This document shows positions 31,476 through 41,420 of a DNA stretch of 64,000 nt, piece after piece. Location: positions 4,035,863 through 4,099,862 of the forward strand of contig OZ038321.1 of assembly GCA_964035795.1 (NCBI GenBank). The letters are read 5' to 3'. The position numbers and the translations under genes were made by a program. The notes under the pieces are model-generated. The model searched no databases and was not told the origin of the DNA. It worked only from the letters and a program-made list of their open reading frames with translations. Within the stretch, counting starts at the first letter, position 1, and every line of letters starts with the position of its first letter. Source of the DNA: Pterobdella sp. o SKG-2022 (taxonomy: Eukaryota > Annelida > Clitellata > Hirudinida > Piscicolidae).

Positions 31476-33250
31476 TAAGCCAAACTTACATTGTGTACAC
31501 GACTCAATTCCAACCTGGCTTCTGAAAAAGATAGCTACTATAGTTGCTCCATTCCTATTGAGCATTTTCAATTTATCTTTTGCCACTGGAAGGGTTCCGT
31601 GTCAATTCAAACATCCTTAGGTCACACCGCTTTTGAAGAAATCAGAACTGGACCAAGAGACCCTTTCATCATACCGACCAACTTCAAACTCGAGCGTGCT
31701 TTCAAAACTTCTTCAACGAATTGTCTTTCCAAAAATTGTCACTCACTTAAATAACAATGATTTATTACCATCTTTCCAATCAGCTTATCGTCGCCATCAT
31801 TCAACAGAAACAGCATTATTAAAGGTTTCTATTGATATTTCGGAAGCAGCTGACAACAAAAATATATCTCTGTTTGTCCTTCTCGATTTTTCGTCTGCTT
31901 TTATTTAATATTTATACAATAAATCCTCAAATACTAATAAAAAAATTAAACGAATTATTTGGCTTTAATGATCTCACTCTTGAATGGCTTAAAAATTATC
32001 TTTTTAACAGATCATTCTACGTCAAATGTCCCAAAACAGACTCAACACCAAACATTAACTCTACTGAAGTACCACAAGGTTCTGTTCTTAAACCACTTTT
32101 GTTCACTTTATACACAGCTGATTTAGAAAAGATTGCAGCTTCTTATAATTTGAAAATTCATCAATATCCCGCGACACTCAATTATATGGGCATTGCTCAT
32201 TTGATGCGTCAATGGACTTGCAAGAAAAAATGTCAAGTGTATCGATGAAATTGCAGCTTGGATGAAAGCCAACCAAATAAAACTCAACAGTTCAAAAACT
32301 GAAGTCTTTTGGTTCTCAACATGTTGAAACATATGCAAACTGCCAACTCACCCAGTTCGTGTGTTAAATGATCATATAATTCCTTCTGATTCAGTTAAAA
32401 ATCTTGGTGTCTATTTTGACAAAGATCTAACCATAAAGAATCACATAAACAACTTATTGCACATGTCATTTGCATCATTGAGGAAATTAAGAAGCATTAA
32501 AAACTACCTGAATCAAGAGTCACTCAGAAAACTTGTATTAGCCTTGATATTGAGTCGCATTGAATATGGAAACATTGTACTAATGGGATTACCCAAGTTA
32601 CAAACCCAGAAAATTCAGTCCATGATTAACACGACAGCTAGATTAATATCAAGAACTAGAAAGTTTGATCACATAACTCCTGTCTAAAATTGAAGAAAGA
32701 ATTCAATAAAAAATGATATTACAAGTGCATAAATGTCTCAAAATGGAAAGCCCTTCTTATCTTTCATCGAAAATATCAACTGCGTCTTCATTGCCTGAAA
32801 GGAAAAGACTCAGCTCATCGAACACAATGGACATAGCAAGAGTGAGGGCTAACACCATTTTAGGGAACAGAAGATTAGAAGTTGCTGCACCAATTCTTTG
32901 GAACAATCTACCAAATCGCCTCAAATCCATAACCTCCACAACAACTTTTTCCAAGTGCTTAAAAACCCACCTCATGATTAAGATTAATAATCTTAAAACA
33001 TAATTTTAGAATTTTTTTCTCTCAAGTATTTTTTTTTCAGAAAATCAAATTAGTGGGAAGAAAGAAGTGGTCAATGAAAAGAATGACTGGGTGTGTGTGG
33101 ATTGAAGTATAAAGCGTGAGGGGCTAGAATGAAAATTTACCATATTAGGACTGAGTCTATATACAAATATATATTTCAAAGTGGTCTTGAAGACTTAATC
33201 AGTTTCATGCCACTATAATAATATTTGTCATTTGTTTGTTTATATTGAGA
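31476..33250 (+). mobile_element. 5'-truncated CR1/jockey-like LINE with damaged active site
   Basis: Starts in the RT fingers (DSIPTWLLKKIATIVAPFLL) and continues VTPLLKKSELDQETLSSYRP, LLQRIVFPKIVTHLNNNDLL, SFQSAYRRHHSTETALLKVS, LDFSSAF, LFGFNDLTLEWLKNYLFNRS and VPQGSVLKPLLFTLYTADL. The expected HQYADDTQIYGH is replaced by HQYPATLNYMGIAH: bases around 32165 are lost so that the catalytic YADD is gone. It resumes in frame with NLGVYFDKDLTIKNHINNLL, LILSRIEYGNIVLMGLPKLQ and ends ILWNNLPNRLKSITSTTTFS, the usual CR1 C-terminus. A 3' UTR-like stretch follows to about 33250. Confidence 0.8.
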
Positions 33251-33279
33251 ATCTTTGTGGATTAAATTCATAAATACTG

Positions 33280-33900
33280 CGTTCGTTTCTTTCAAGTATT
33301 TTGTGTTTTCTTAGTTAATCGTTTCAAATTTTTTTGTTTTTGAAGAGTTCTTTTTTAGATTAAATTTGAAATATATTTTGAAATTTGATCTATAAATGGT
33401 TTTGAATGGTTCATCTTGTTTTAATTTGAAGCTTGAGATGACTATTCTATGATCAGTATAGCCTCTAGTATTATACCTTTTTGAAGTGAAGTTTTAAAAC
33501 CATGTATTTTTTTTAACAAGTATGAAATTCATTTGATTGCAGCTTTATTTAAATGTTTTACTATTCCATGTAGTTATGTTGCAAAAGTTGTGTGTGAATT
33601 TGGTATTGGTTGCAACCTGATTGGCTTCAACCTATGCTTCGAAAAGCAATTTTTCATTTTCATTCAATGTTTTATTTGAATAATTGCACTTAAACTAGAA
33701 TTAAAACTTTTTAAGCCATATGTTTGCAGTTTTTATTTTTTTGCTGAGCTTGATGAAGAATTCTTTTCGTGCTTCTAACTTAGTGATATTAATTGGTTCA
33801 TAGATTATCGAAGTGTTCAATATTTCCTCATTTAATATAATTTCCATTCATAATGTTCCATCATTATATTTTTGGTGAAAAAAAAACTGTTTTCTTTTAA
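33280..33900 (-). mobile_element. EEP endonuclease remnant of an RTE-like LINE
   Basis: Minus strand, in degraded frames: INITKLEARKEFFIKLSKKI near 33800, NTKFTHNFCNITTWN near 33570, and CNQMNFILVKKNTW leading to RGYTDHRIVISSFKLKQDEP near 33440-33510. The Q(I/L)DYILV...(S/T)DHRIV pair marks the C-terminal half of an EEP nuclease in LINEs. No RT accompanies it on the left. Confidence 0.55.
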
Positions 33901-34280
33901 CGCAAAAGGCAAAGCATAGTGCTCTAAATTCGGTAAGACCATTAAATATTTTCCTTTAAAAAAAATTTTTTTGAGTGTTTAGTTTGCTGCATTTCGAGAG
34001 TTTATGTTCCATCACTTCTCAAAGAATTCAGAGTTTTTAGTTTTGGAATAAACTTTTTGCACATTGAAAAAAATTTGTTCGTTTCTGTAATTTTTCAGAT
34101 TTTTTCGATAGGTTGAAAGATGGAATTTGTGACGGCATCACTCGTTGGCCACGGATATTTAAAAAACCTACTATCCTTATTGAAAATTTTTCAAATAAAT
34201 TACTTTAATAGAATTCTTTATAATATTCTAAATTTTCAGAGACATCTTATTTATGTTTTGTATACCAATTAAACTTTAAA
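33901..34280. other. AT-rich spacer
   Basis: No coding feature or repeat that I can support. Confidence 0.4.
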
Positions 34281-34319
34281 AACATTAATTAAGGATTTAT
34301 ACATTTATGTAAAAGAAAA

Positions 34320-34362
34320 GCTATAATTTTTGATAAGTATAGCCTTATCATAAAACTTTAGC
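34320..34362 (-). repeat. 43-bp hairpin repeat, copy 1
   Basis: On the minus strand the core begins GCTA and ends TAGC, with an inner stem GATAAG/CTTATC around the loop GCTATA. An ATAAATG stretch follows the hairpin. The flank TCACTTCATGC (minus strand) is shared only with copy 5. Confidence 0.75.
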
Positions 34363-34389
34363 ATGAAGTGACTATTGTTTATGGGATTC

Positions 34390-34938
34390 CATATTCTAAA
34401 TGAATAACTTCCTACTATTAAAAAATCTCTTGATGAGGGAAAGCCTAGAAATAGGAAAACACAACTTAGTACGTAATAGCTACAATGACCCACAGTTCCA
34501 AGTTATCACAAATGCATGGCATCCGATACTCAGAAAGCTGCAAATATTCTTACAAAAACAAATATTCAAAAAGAGAACCAGAGATTAAGCTCTCTTTGAA
34601 CAATCTTTTGCTTCGTTTCAAGAATTATTCTCTTCCATCCATAATATACATAATTAAGAACCATTGTACAATAGACCTATTTGAACTTAATTTTTAGTTA
34701 GTTTTTTGTACATTACATAATATTCTGAACTATCTCTTTCTGATTCAACACCAATCACTATATAAGCTCATAACTAGAATATGATTTTACACTTGCCACA
34801 ACGAAACGAGTATATTGAAGAAAACAAATAAATTTCTTAAAGATTCAAAACTTTTCGTAGCTAAGTAAAATTTTCAAACATATTTTGTGACTCAATAAAG
34901 TTTATTTGTTTTCCTTAAATAACTACAAGTTATTCCAT
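34390..34938. other. Non-coding or unrecognised
   Basis: Open stretches of 60-70 codons exist, but none shows a motif I recognise. Confidence 0.4.
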
Positions 34939-34981
34939 GCTAATTTTTTATGGTAAGGCCATACTTACCGAAAATCATAGC
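34939..34981 (+). repeat. 43-bp hairpin repeat, copy 2
   Basis: Same architecture with the compensated inner stem GGTAAG/CTTACC and loop GCCATA; outer GCTA/TAGC retained. Flanks have diverged and no AATAAA follows closely. Confidence 0.7.
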
Positions 34982-35317
34982 TCAAGTTTAAAGGTATGTA
35001 GTGAATTCCTCAAGTCACTGGTTTATAGATGAAAGAATTTTTCATCTATAACCCAGACCATCGTATGGAATAATTCAATGAAATTCATCATTTATGGATA
35101 ATAATCATTATATTTACCAATAATCACTTGAACAAACTACCGTTATAAAAGTGTAGGGCATTCCTAGCATTTCACATTCCAACATACATTCTTCCACTTT
35201 CTTCATCTTTTTTAATGATGGATATAATCGTCTAGTGTTTTTGTAGCATCCCATGAAATTATCTCTTATTATGCTGTCTGTTGTGAAATGGGAGAGTTTA
35301 GTTCATTTTGATCGATG
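34982..35317. other. AT-rich spacer
   Basis: No gene recognised; weak similarity to 30445-30520 as noted there. Confidence 0.4.
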
Positions 35318-36417
35318 CGTCAACGATTGTTTTAAAATTTTTATAATCAATGAAATATTAAGAATATTTCTTCTTAGAAGCATGGAAACATGGAAAGCTG
35401 TTTTAGAAAACTGAAAAAAAACATTGGGAAAAATAAATATTAAAAAGAGAATTTTTCAAGGTGATAGTTTAGCAACTCCCTGGATGAAAATAACAGCTAT
35501 AAATATTTAAGAATGCTAGAAACAGAGAATATCAAAAACAGCGAGATGAAAAAACGAGTATAGTGAGTATAAAAAAAGTCTAAAAAATATTTTAAAATCA
35601 AAACTAAATGCGAGAAATCTAACCAAAACGATAAATACATGGACTGTATTTATTTTCAGGTATAGTGCAGGAATTATAGATTGGACTAAACAAGAACTCA
35701 AAAACATCGACCGCAAAACTAGGAAGATGATGACAGCATATGAAGCATTGCACCAAAAAGCAAATCTGTATACAGATAAAAATAAATGTATCAAAAATTC
35801 CTCATAAAAAATTGAAAATAAAAAGTTATTCAAAATGTACACAATTTATGTATACATAGAAAAGATGGAGGAAGAGTTCTAATGAGTATTGAAGATGCCA
35901 TAGCATATGAAGAACATTGCATCAATTTCTATATTTTGAATAATTCAAACGAAGTTATGTCATCAATTAAGAAAAAGATAAAGATTAATGAAGAAGGTTC
36001 AAAATAAAAATTTACAGTGAAACAGAAGGAAGAAAGACAAGAAAAATGGACAAGTAAGGCTATGCACGGACAATTTACAAGGCAATTTAAGCTTTCGCAT
36101 CGAAGAAAAGTTGGCAATGGCTCAACAGAAGATGTCTAAAACGTCAAACAGAAACCTGCTTATAGCAGCTCAAAATCAAGCTCTTGGAACTAGTTATCGG
36201 GAAGCAAGAATTGAAAGTAATAAAGAATCAGCTAGGTGTCGGATGTGCAAAGGTAAAGATGAAACCTTAATGAATGTAGCAAGTGGGCACAAAGAATAGA
36301 AAAAAAGACATGATAAAGTCGCAACAGGCTTATTGGAGCATCTTGAAAACAGAAAATTTTCAACATTCGAAACATTGGTATGAGCATAAAGCGGAAACCG
36401 TTATTGAAAACAAAAAA
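35318..36417 (+). mobile_element. R2-like LINE E remnant
   Basis: Plus-strand fragment: CFKIFIINEILRIFLLRSME, TWKAVLEN, KKRIFQGDSLATP, then an internal deletion at about 35480 that removes the catalytic palm and jumps to ENNSYKYL-like sequence. It continues FRYSAGIIDWTKQELKNIDR, KTRKMMTAYEALH, a ~75-base insertion at about 35778-35855, HRKDGGRVLMSIEDAIAYEE, AMHGQFTRQF, SRNLLIAAQNQALGTSYREA and a knuckle CRMCKGKDET whose His and last Cys are lost. It stops at about 36405 just before the duplicated FTP terminal-exon block. Closest in sequence to copy F and, at its 3' end, copy G. Confidence 0.7.
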
Positions 36418-37099
36418 AACTATTTGGCGTAAATATATTTTACATACATGTAGTTTTTGATAACAAGTTATTATTTTGATGTTGTTTTGTAGCATTATTA
36501 TTAAACTTTTAATAAGTGATGTAAGTAATCTTTTATTTTTTGATGTTTTATTGTAAAAATCTTTCACTTGTCAACATACTTCATTAAAGTTTATAAAGTT
36601 TTATTATACTATTCAAAATAAAAAATTCTCCCTAATGGAGTAGCACCCTGTGAAACCTACAAAATACACAATCAAAACCCTAATGAGGAAAACTTAAAAG
36701 TAGACGAGACAAACAAAAAACACTAACTTCTCATGTGAACCTCAATTGACTGTACTTTCATTTGTTTTGTGTCAGTCCTGCTCAAGTCTTTATGTATGAT
36801 CACTCCTTCATATGACTCGATAGTTCTCTGGCAAACCACAACCATCACTACCCTTGCTTCGTAAGGGTATTGGTTGCAGAAGTAGTATTTTCTTATTGAA
36901 GAGAAACGCACTAACTGTGGTTTCAAGTTGGTTAGTCTAACCACGAACATGTCAAAGGCGTTTTCGTGCTCTGTAGTGGGAGTGAGGCTGGGAATTAGGG
37001 TGATTAAATATTATTTTTGTAAAACTATAATAGCATAATTTGAAGAAATTTTATTAAGTTTTTAATCACATTATTTAATTTTTTGAAAATTTTTAAAGT
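36418..37099. repeat. Duplicated block, copy 1 (FTP terminal exon, 3' UTR and intron edge)
   Basis: About 682 bp nearly identical to 58509-59191; only a few differences are visible (for example near 36458, 36478 and one in the exon). It starts with TTTGGCGTAAATAT and ends with ATTTTTAAAGT. Two AATAAA signals on the minus strand (36602-36607 and 36546-36551) lie inside. Confidence 0.85.
36723..36970 (-). CDS. Terminal exon of an FTP (fucolectin-type) lectin-domain gene, copy 1
   Basis: Follows a clean acceptor (CCCACTACAG|AGAGCAC) in phase 2 and ends at the TAG at 36725-36723. It reads EHENAFDMFVVRLTNLKPQL, then RKYYFCNQYPYEARVVMVVV, CQRTIESYEGVIIHKDLS and finally MKVQSIEVHMRS. The arrangement FVVRL...FC...VVC...GVIIH...QSIEVH corresponds to the C-terminal half of the FTP (eel fucolectin/tachylectin-4/pentraxin-1) domain, where C...GRYV.I...L.EVEV is typical. 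Such domains bind fucose on secreted or surface proteins; key fucose residues cannot be judged here. Poly(A) signals lie 115-170 bases downstream. The frame is intact and an almost identical exon lies at 58815. Confidence 0.65.
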
Positions 37100-37242
37100 A
37101 ACTATTTAGATTAAATTATCTTCACATTACATGTTACCATGTTCTCAATTTAATGCAATATTATAATACACAATTTAAATAAAAAATTCTTATTAATATT
37201 GAGCTAATGAACTTATAAAAAAAAAAATAAACAAAAGCTGAC

Positions 37243-37437
37243 TTTTGTCTTCAATCAGTGTTTGAATAACAACTTCACCAATTCTAAATCTCGTGCTCAA
37301 CTCTACATAGAGCCAATCAGCCTTGTACTCAAAATAGGATCCAAAACCACTGGTTGGTTTTGTCGAGTATACTTCTAAAAATCTTCTGCCGTAATAAACT
37401 TTTTTGCCGAAAGCCAAGTTTTTCTTTTGGATACTAG
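37243..37437 (-). CDS. FTP-domain N-terminal exon
   Basis: Begins after TTTCAAG (or CTAG four bases later) and reads SIQKKNLAFGKKVYYGRRFL, EVYSTKPTSGFGSYFEYKAD, WLYVELSTRFRIGEVVIQTL. NLAFGK, W(L/Y)VEL and FRIGEVVIQ correspond to the NVAlgK, WwxVDLG and YxIxxVxI blocks that open an FTP domain. Entry in phase 1 matches the phase-1 exit of the exon at 37840-38093 (joined codons give YVL-T-S-I). The donor is unclear: GTCAGC at 37242 is weak and would leave phase 1, whereas the terminal exon needs phase 2. So either a short exon is missed, the donor is elsewhere, or the gene is damaged here. Confidence 0.5.
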
Positions 37438-37609
37438 CTTGAAAGTTAGGATTTTTTAATCTTTTTTAGAATGTAAAAAATGAAAACAAGAATGAAAATA
37501 ATCAATAGATAAAAACACTGATGTTAAATTTATAGTCAATAAAAATAATTTTTGATAATAATAAAGAGAAGAAGAATCAACAGTAAAACGAGTAAAGTTA
37601 TAATAGCGT

Positions 37610-37720
37610 CAAGCAACCACGATTAAGGCAATAGTCGACCATCTGATGATAATTCAGAGAGCATTTGAATTATAGACAAGGAGTTCAAATTCCGGTCTTG
37701 GTTAAATCTTCAGCGCTTCA
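37610..37720 (+). repeat. Possible tRNA-derived SINE fragment
   Basis: Contains a B-box-like GAGTTCAAATTCCGG after GTCGACCATCTGATGA and an 8-bp hairpin (ATAATTCA/TGAATTAT). A similar arrangement (GTCG..., GACAAGAGTTCAAATCC) is found on the minus strand at 54435-54500. No A-rich tail or TSD was fixed. Confidence 0.25.
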
Positions 37721-37839
37721 GTTGCTTTTTTGTGCCGTAAACGTTACAGACCCTCACATAAATGCACAATTAACATATATCATGTTTATCCACACCCCCT
37801 GTTACATGTATATAAAATAAATGAACAATTTATACTCAC

Positions 37840-38093
37840 TCAAAACATAGACTTCAATTTCAGCAAATCCTATCGTTGCGTTGGTGTAGCTACTATCTAG
37901 ATGAACCCAGACATATCTGAAGAACTTGAAGTTTATGTATTTAGAGCAGAAAAACTCCAAAACGTTTTTACTAGACATCGTTAACTTGCTGCATTTGATG
38001 GCCATTTGGAGAGGAATATTTTTCTTCGAAGACACTCTTACTATGTATTCCTCCGTGCTCAACTTCATTCTTTGTGGGCCTTTAGTGAGTGTA
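37840..38093 (-). CDS. FTP-domain C-terminal exon
   Basis: Acceptor CTAACTATAG|TACACTC (phase 2 in); donor TTTTGA|GTGAGT (phase 1 out). It reads TLTKGPQRMKLSTEEYIVRV, SSKKNIPLQMAIKCSKLTMS, then FFCSKYINFKFFRYVWVHLD and ATIGFAEIEVYVL. C...FFRYVWVHLD...GFAEIEVYV is a close match to the FTP signature C...GRYVxVxL...LxLCEVEVY, although the Cys of LCEVEV is Ala here. Its phases fit between an upstream FTP N-terminal exon (46696-46817 or a lost middle exon) and the following exon at 37437. The best single piece of FTP evidence in the window. Confidence 0.7.
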
Positions 38094-38454
38094 CTATAGT
38101 TAGCTTTTCTAAGAATCCTCACTAGGTTGTGATTATAAAATATATATAATATATAGCATACGTTCTTGGGCCTCAAAAACTAAAACCTTTTGCAATGAAT
38201 ACTTTTCTCCTAAATCTATTCTCAAATAAGGCAATTCCTTGAAAATTAAAATTATTAATATTATTTTTTGAACATTTAGCCTCAAAATTGTGAATCATAA
38301 AAACACGAAAAAATTTGAATTTTTTTATTTTGACAAAGCTTTTTGATATATTAGCCTCAAAATTGTATTAACATTATATTTAAGCACTTCTAAAGAAAAT
38401 TCTGTTTGTAAATTGCGCGCTATGAAAACGATAATAATAAAAATAATAATATTC
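38094..38454. other. AT-rich intronic sequence
   Basis: No exon or repeat recognised. Confidence 0.4.
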
Positions 38455-38575
38455 AAATTTTCAAATCGCTCGTCGCGCGGGTGAACAAGGAGCGCGTCCT
38501 CCAACGAAGCATCAGGCTGGAATCGAAAAATGTGCTACTGGTGAAAAGCTCTTACCACAAACTAAATAAAAAGAA
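38455..38575 (+). other. Fragment resembling the N-terminus of R2-like elements
   Basis: A GC-richer island reads RRAGEQGARPPTKHQAGIEK, resembling VKQGTRPSLKDQIEVEK at the start of R2-like C, with matching DNA (ACAAGGAGCGCG versus ACAAGGAACGCG, then TCGAAAAATGTGCT versus TCGAAAAATTCGCT). It lies directly upstream of an unrelated EEP-RT LINE. Confidence 0.35.
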
Positions 38576-38599
38576 TCTTTATTGAATTGTTGATTAACA

Positions 38600-41420
38600 A
38601 AAAATATAGCAACAATAAACATTAGATCTTTACGAAATAATCACAAACTATATGAACTAACATACTTATCTAGTAAATACGATATAGATATAACCTGTAT
38701 ACAAGAAAACAAATTATATCATCCAGAAGAAACAAAAAGATACTGCAATACTGGAAACGGTTGGACACTCGTTAAAATTCCTGCAGAAAAAGCAACAAAC
38801 AACGCTACCATTAGAGGAGTTGGTATGTTTATAAGCCCTAAGGCTTACCAGTCTCTAGTGAACGTTGAATCAATCAGCCCACAAATCATGGTAGCGACCA
38901 TTAATGGAAACCCTAAAACAACTGTGGTATCATGCTACAGTCCTACAAATTGCTCTGACGAATTAGAAATACAAAACTTTTACCATCAATTGACAGATTC
39001 AATCAAAAACATTCCCAAACATAATGTGCTAATTATAGGAGGTGATATGAACGCTAAAATTGACAATAATAAATGTGTAGGCAACAGCTACCATAATTAT
39101 AAAAACAGAAATGGTGATCTAACAAACGACTGTGGTCTAGTCAATTTTTCTACAAAGTCTCAAAAAAAAGGAAAATTATGGACTTTCACTTATCCAAACG
39201 GAACCAGAAGTCATCTTGATTATATCCTTATAAACAGAAAAGGGAAAAATAGTGCTATTGACTGTCGCTCGTTCAGCACATCAGATCACAGGATATGTAC
39301 AGCAAAGATCAGATTGTCTCTAAGGTCAAATATCTCAAAAAGCAAAAAAACAATGAGTCATGATTGGTCAAAATTATTAAATGATGAAAATATAAAAAAT
39401 AGCTATGCTGTAGAAATCAGAAACCGATTTGAACAACTACAAAACCTTAATCCTGATAACTTTTCAACAAACGATATTTATGAAAATATAATAAAAGCTC
39501 ACGCTGAAGCTGCTGAAAAATGTCCCAAAAAAATTAAAACGAAGAGATTTGCCATGGAAAAACGATGTGGTTTGCAAAAAGCAAACTGAGCTGAACGAAG
39601 CTTTCAAACGCAAGAAAGAAAAAAACGATCCTACAAACACCCTACTTGTGGAAAAAGCTAAAAAAGGTCTAGACCATGCTTATGATAAAAAATAAAAAAA
39701 TTACGTGAAAAACAAAATAAAGGAAATCAAAGATGCGCACATAAATCACCATTCTAGACTAGTATGGGATACAGTGAATGAAGTGACAAGAAGAAAAGAC
39801 CCAGAACATGGTGGAATCAAAGCAAGAAACACAGATGAACGTCTTGCTATTTGTAAAGATCCCTTTCAAAAGCTTTTCGGACAATCACCGGAGATAGATG
39901 ATCAACCCGTACCAAAAGTATTCGATACTCTCCCAATTAAAACTGGTGAATTTACTGCAATCGAGCTTCAAGCTTCCATAAAGTCTTTTCAAAATAACAA
40001 AGCTACTGGCCTTGATAATATACCAAAGAAACTTGGAAAACAGGCTGTATAAACAAAGAACTATTAAATTTATGCAATAAAACATATCTTGGTGATGCCC
40101 CAAACTGCTGGCTACAAGGTATAATCTTACTTGTTCCAAAAAAGGGAGACTTGAGTATAGCCAGTAATTATCCAGGAGTTTTCGTCAGCATCCAAAATAT
40201 ACAATAAAATGTTGCTCAATAAAATACGTCCAATTTCAGACGAAAAGTTGAGGTCAAACCAAAATGGCTTCAGACCTGGTCCATCCACTCTTGCTCAAAT
40301 CCTCACGCTGAGAACAATACTCGAAGGAGTCAAATCAAAAACACTACCGGCAGCTATGATTTTTGTGTATTTCCATAAAGCTTTTGATTCAATTCATAGA
40401 GGAAAATTAATGGAAATACTAAAAGCATATGGCATTCCTCTTGAAACTCTAAACGCAATTTCACTTCTATATGAAAACAATACTGCTAAAGTTATTTCCC
40501 CAGATGGCGATACAAGTTTTTTTAAAATTCATGCAGGAGTTTTGCAGGGAGATACACTAGCACCCTACTGTTCATAATAGCAGTAGATTATGCAATGAGG
40601 ACAGTAGTCTCTAATTTAGATAATTGTGGCTTTACTCTCGAAAAAGCTAAAAGTAGGAGACATCCAGCACTATGTGTAACAGACATAGACTACGCAGATG
40701 ATATTGCCCTACTTTCAGACTCTGTGGATAAAACTGAAAAACTGTTGCATAATGTAGAAATTGCAGACAAACTAATAGGTCTTCACATTAATGAGAAATA
40801 AACACAATATATGACATTTAACCGAAATTCTTCAAAACTCACCACAATAAACAAAAAATGCATAAAACTCACAAACGATTTTCTCTTTCTAGGATCCTGA
40901 ATATATTCCAACGAGAAAGACGTTGACGTAAGAATCGGTAAAGCTTGGGTTGCACTACAAAAACTAAATACTAACTGGAATTCAAATTTGCCAAAAAACT
41001 TGAAATTAGCATTTTTCTATACTACAGTGAGCTCTGTGCTACTCTATGGATCTAGTACCTGGACATTGACCAAAAAGTTAGAAAGAAAGTTGAACGGGTG
41101 CTATACAAAAATGCTAATAGTTGTGAATAATGTAAAATGGCAGCAAACTATAAGCAATAATGTACTATACGACAACTTACCAAAGATAACCAATACAATT
41201 GCAACACAGAGAGTCAGTTTCGCAGTGAAGAAATTATACACAAAGTGATACTATGGGTAGCAAGATGTAGTAAAAATACTAGAAAAAAACCAGCTCAAAA
41301 TTTTATCAACCAACTAACTGATGGTACTAATCTTGATAAAAAAGATTTGAAAACATGTATGAGCGATAGGGAGTATTGGAGGAAAAAAGTCATAGAAGTT
41401 CGACTGCGGTGGACATGATG
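38600..41420 (+). mobile_element. EEP-RT LINE (RTE/L2-like, clade unresolved), frameshifted
   Basis: Endonuclease starts IATINIRSLRNNHKLYELTY with DIDITCIQENKLYHPEET, then GVGMFISPKAYQSLVNVESI, VVSCYSPTNCSDE, NVLIIGGDMNAKIDNNKCVG, TFTYPNGTRSHLDYILINRK and FSTSDHRICTAKIRLSL: a complete EEP motif set (38825-39330). RT: SFQNNKATGLDNIPKKLGK, NQNGFRPGPSTLAQILTLRT, FVYFHKAFDSIHRGKLMEIL, HAGVLQGDTLAPYC and TDIDYADDIALLSDSVDKTE (catalytic YADD near 40690). C-terminus: YTTVSSVLLYGSSTWTLTKK and DLKTCMSDREYWRKKVIEVR. Breaks at about 39590, 40050, 40575 and 40800. The end GATGAGGATGATGAT may be its tail; it meets R2-like F tail to tail. Confidence 0.82.
38825..39589 (+). pseudogene. LINE EEP endonuclease ORF
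   Basis: 254 open codons holding most of an exonuclease/endonuclease/phosphatase domain: GDMNAKID near residue 75-82 (catalytic Asp/Asn), SHLDYIL near 130 and the terminal SDHRI near 158. The Glu-bearing start (CIQEN) lies just upstream in the same frame without an intervening Met. After residue 165 a Lys/Asn-rich linker follows. This domain nicks target DNA in LINEs. Low lesion density here contrasts with the RT half of the same element. Confidence 0.7.

Noticed and set aside
34400..34700. Overlapping 60-70 codon plus-strand ORFs as a gene
   Set aside because: They contain no domain signature and lie in AT-rich spacer; possibly a repeat relic but unsupported.
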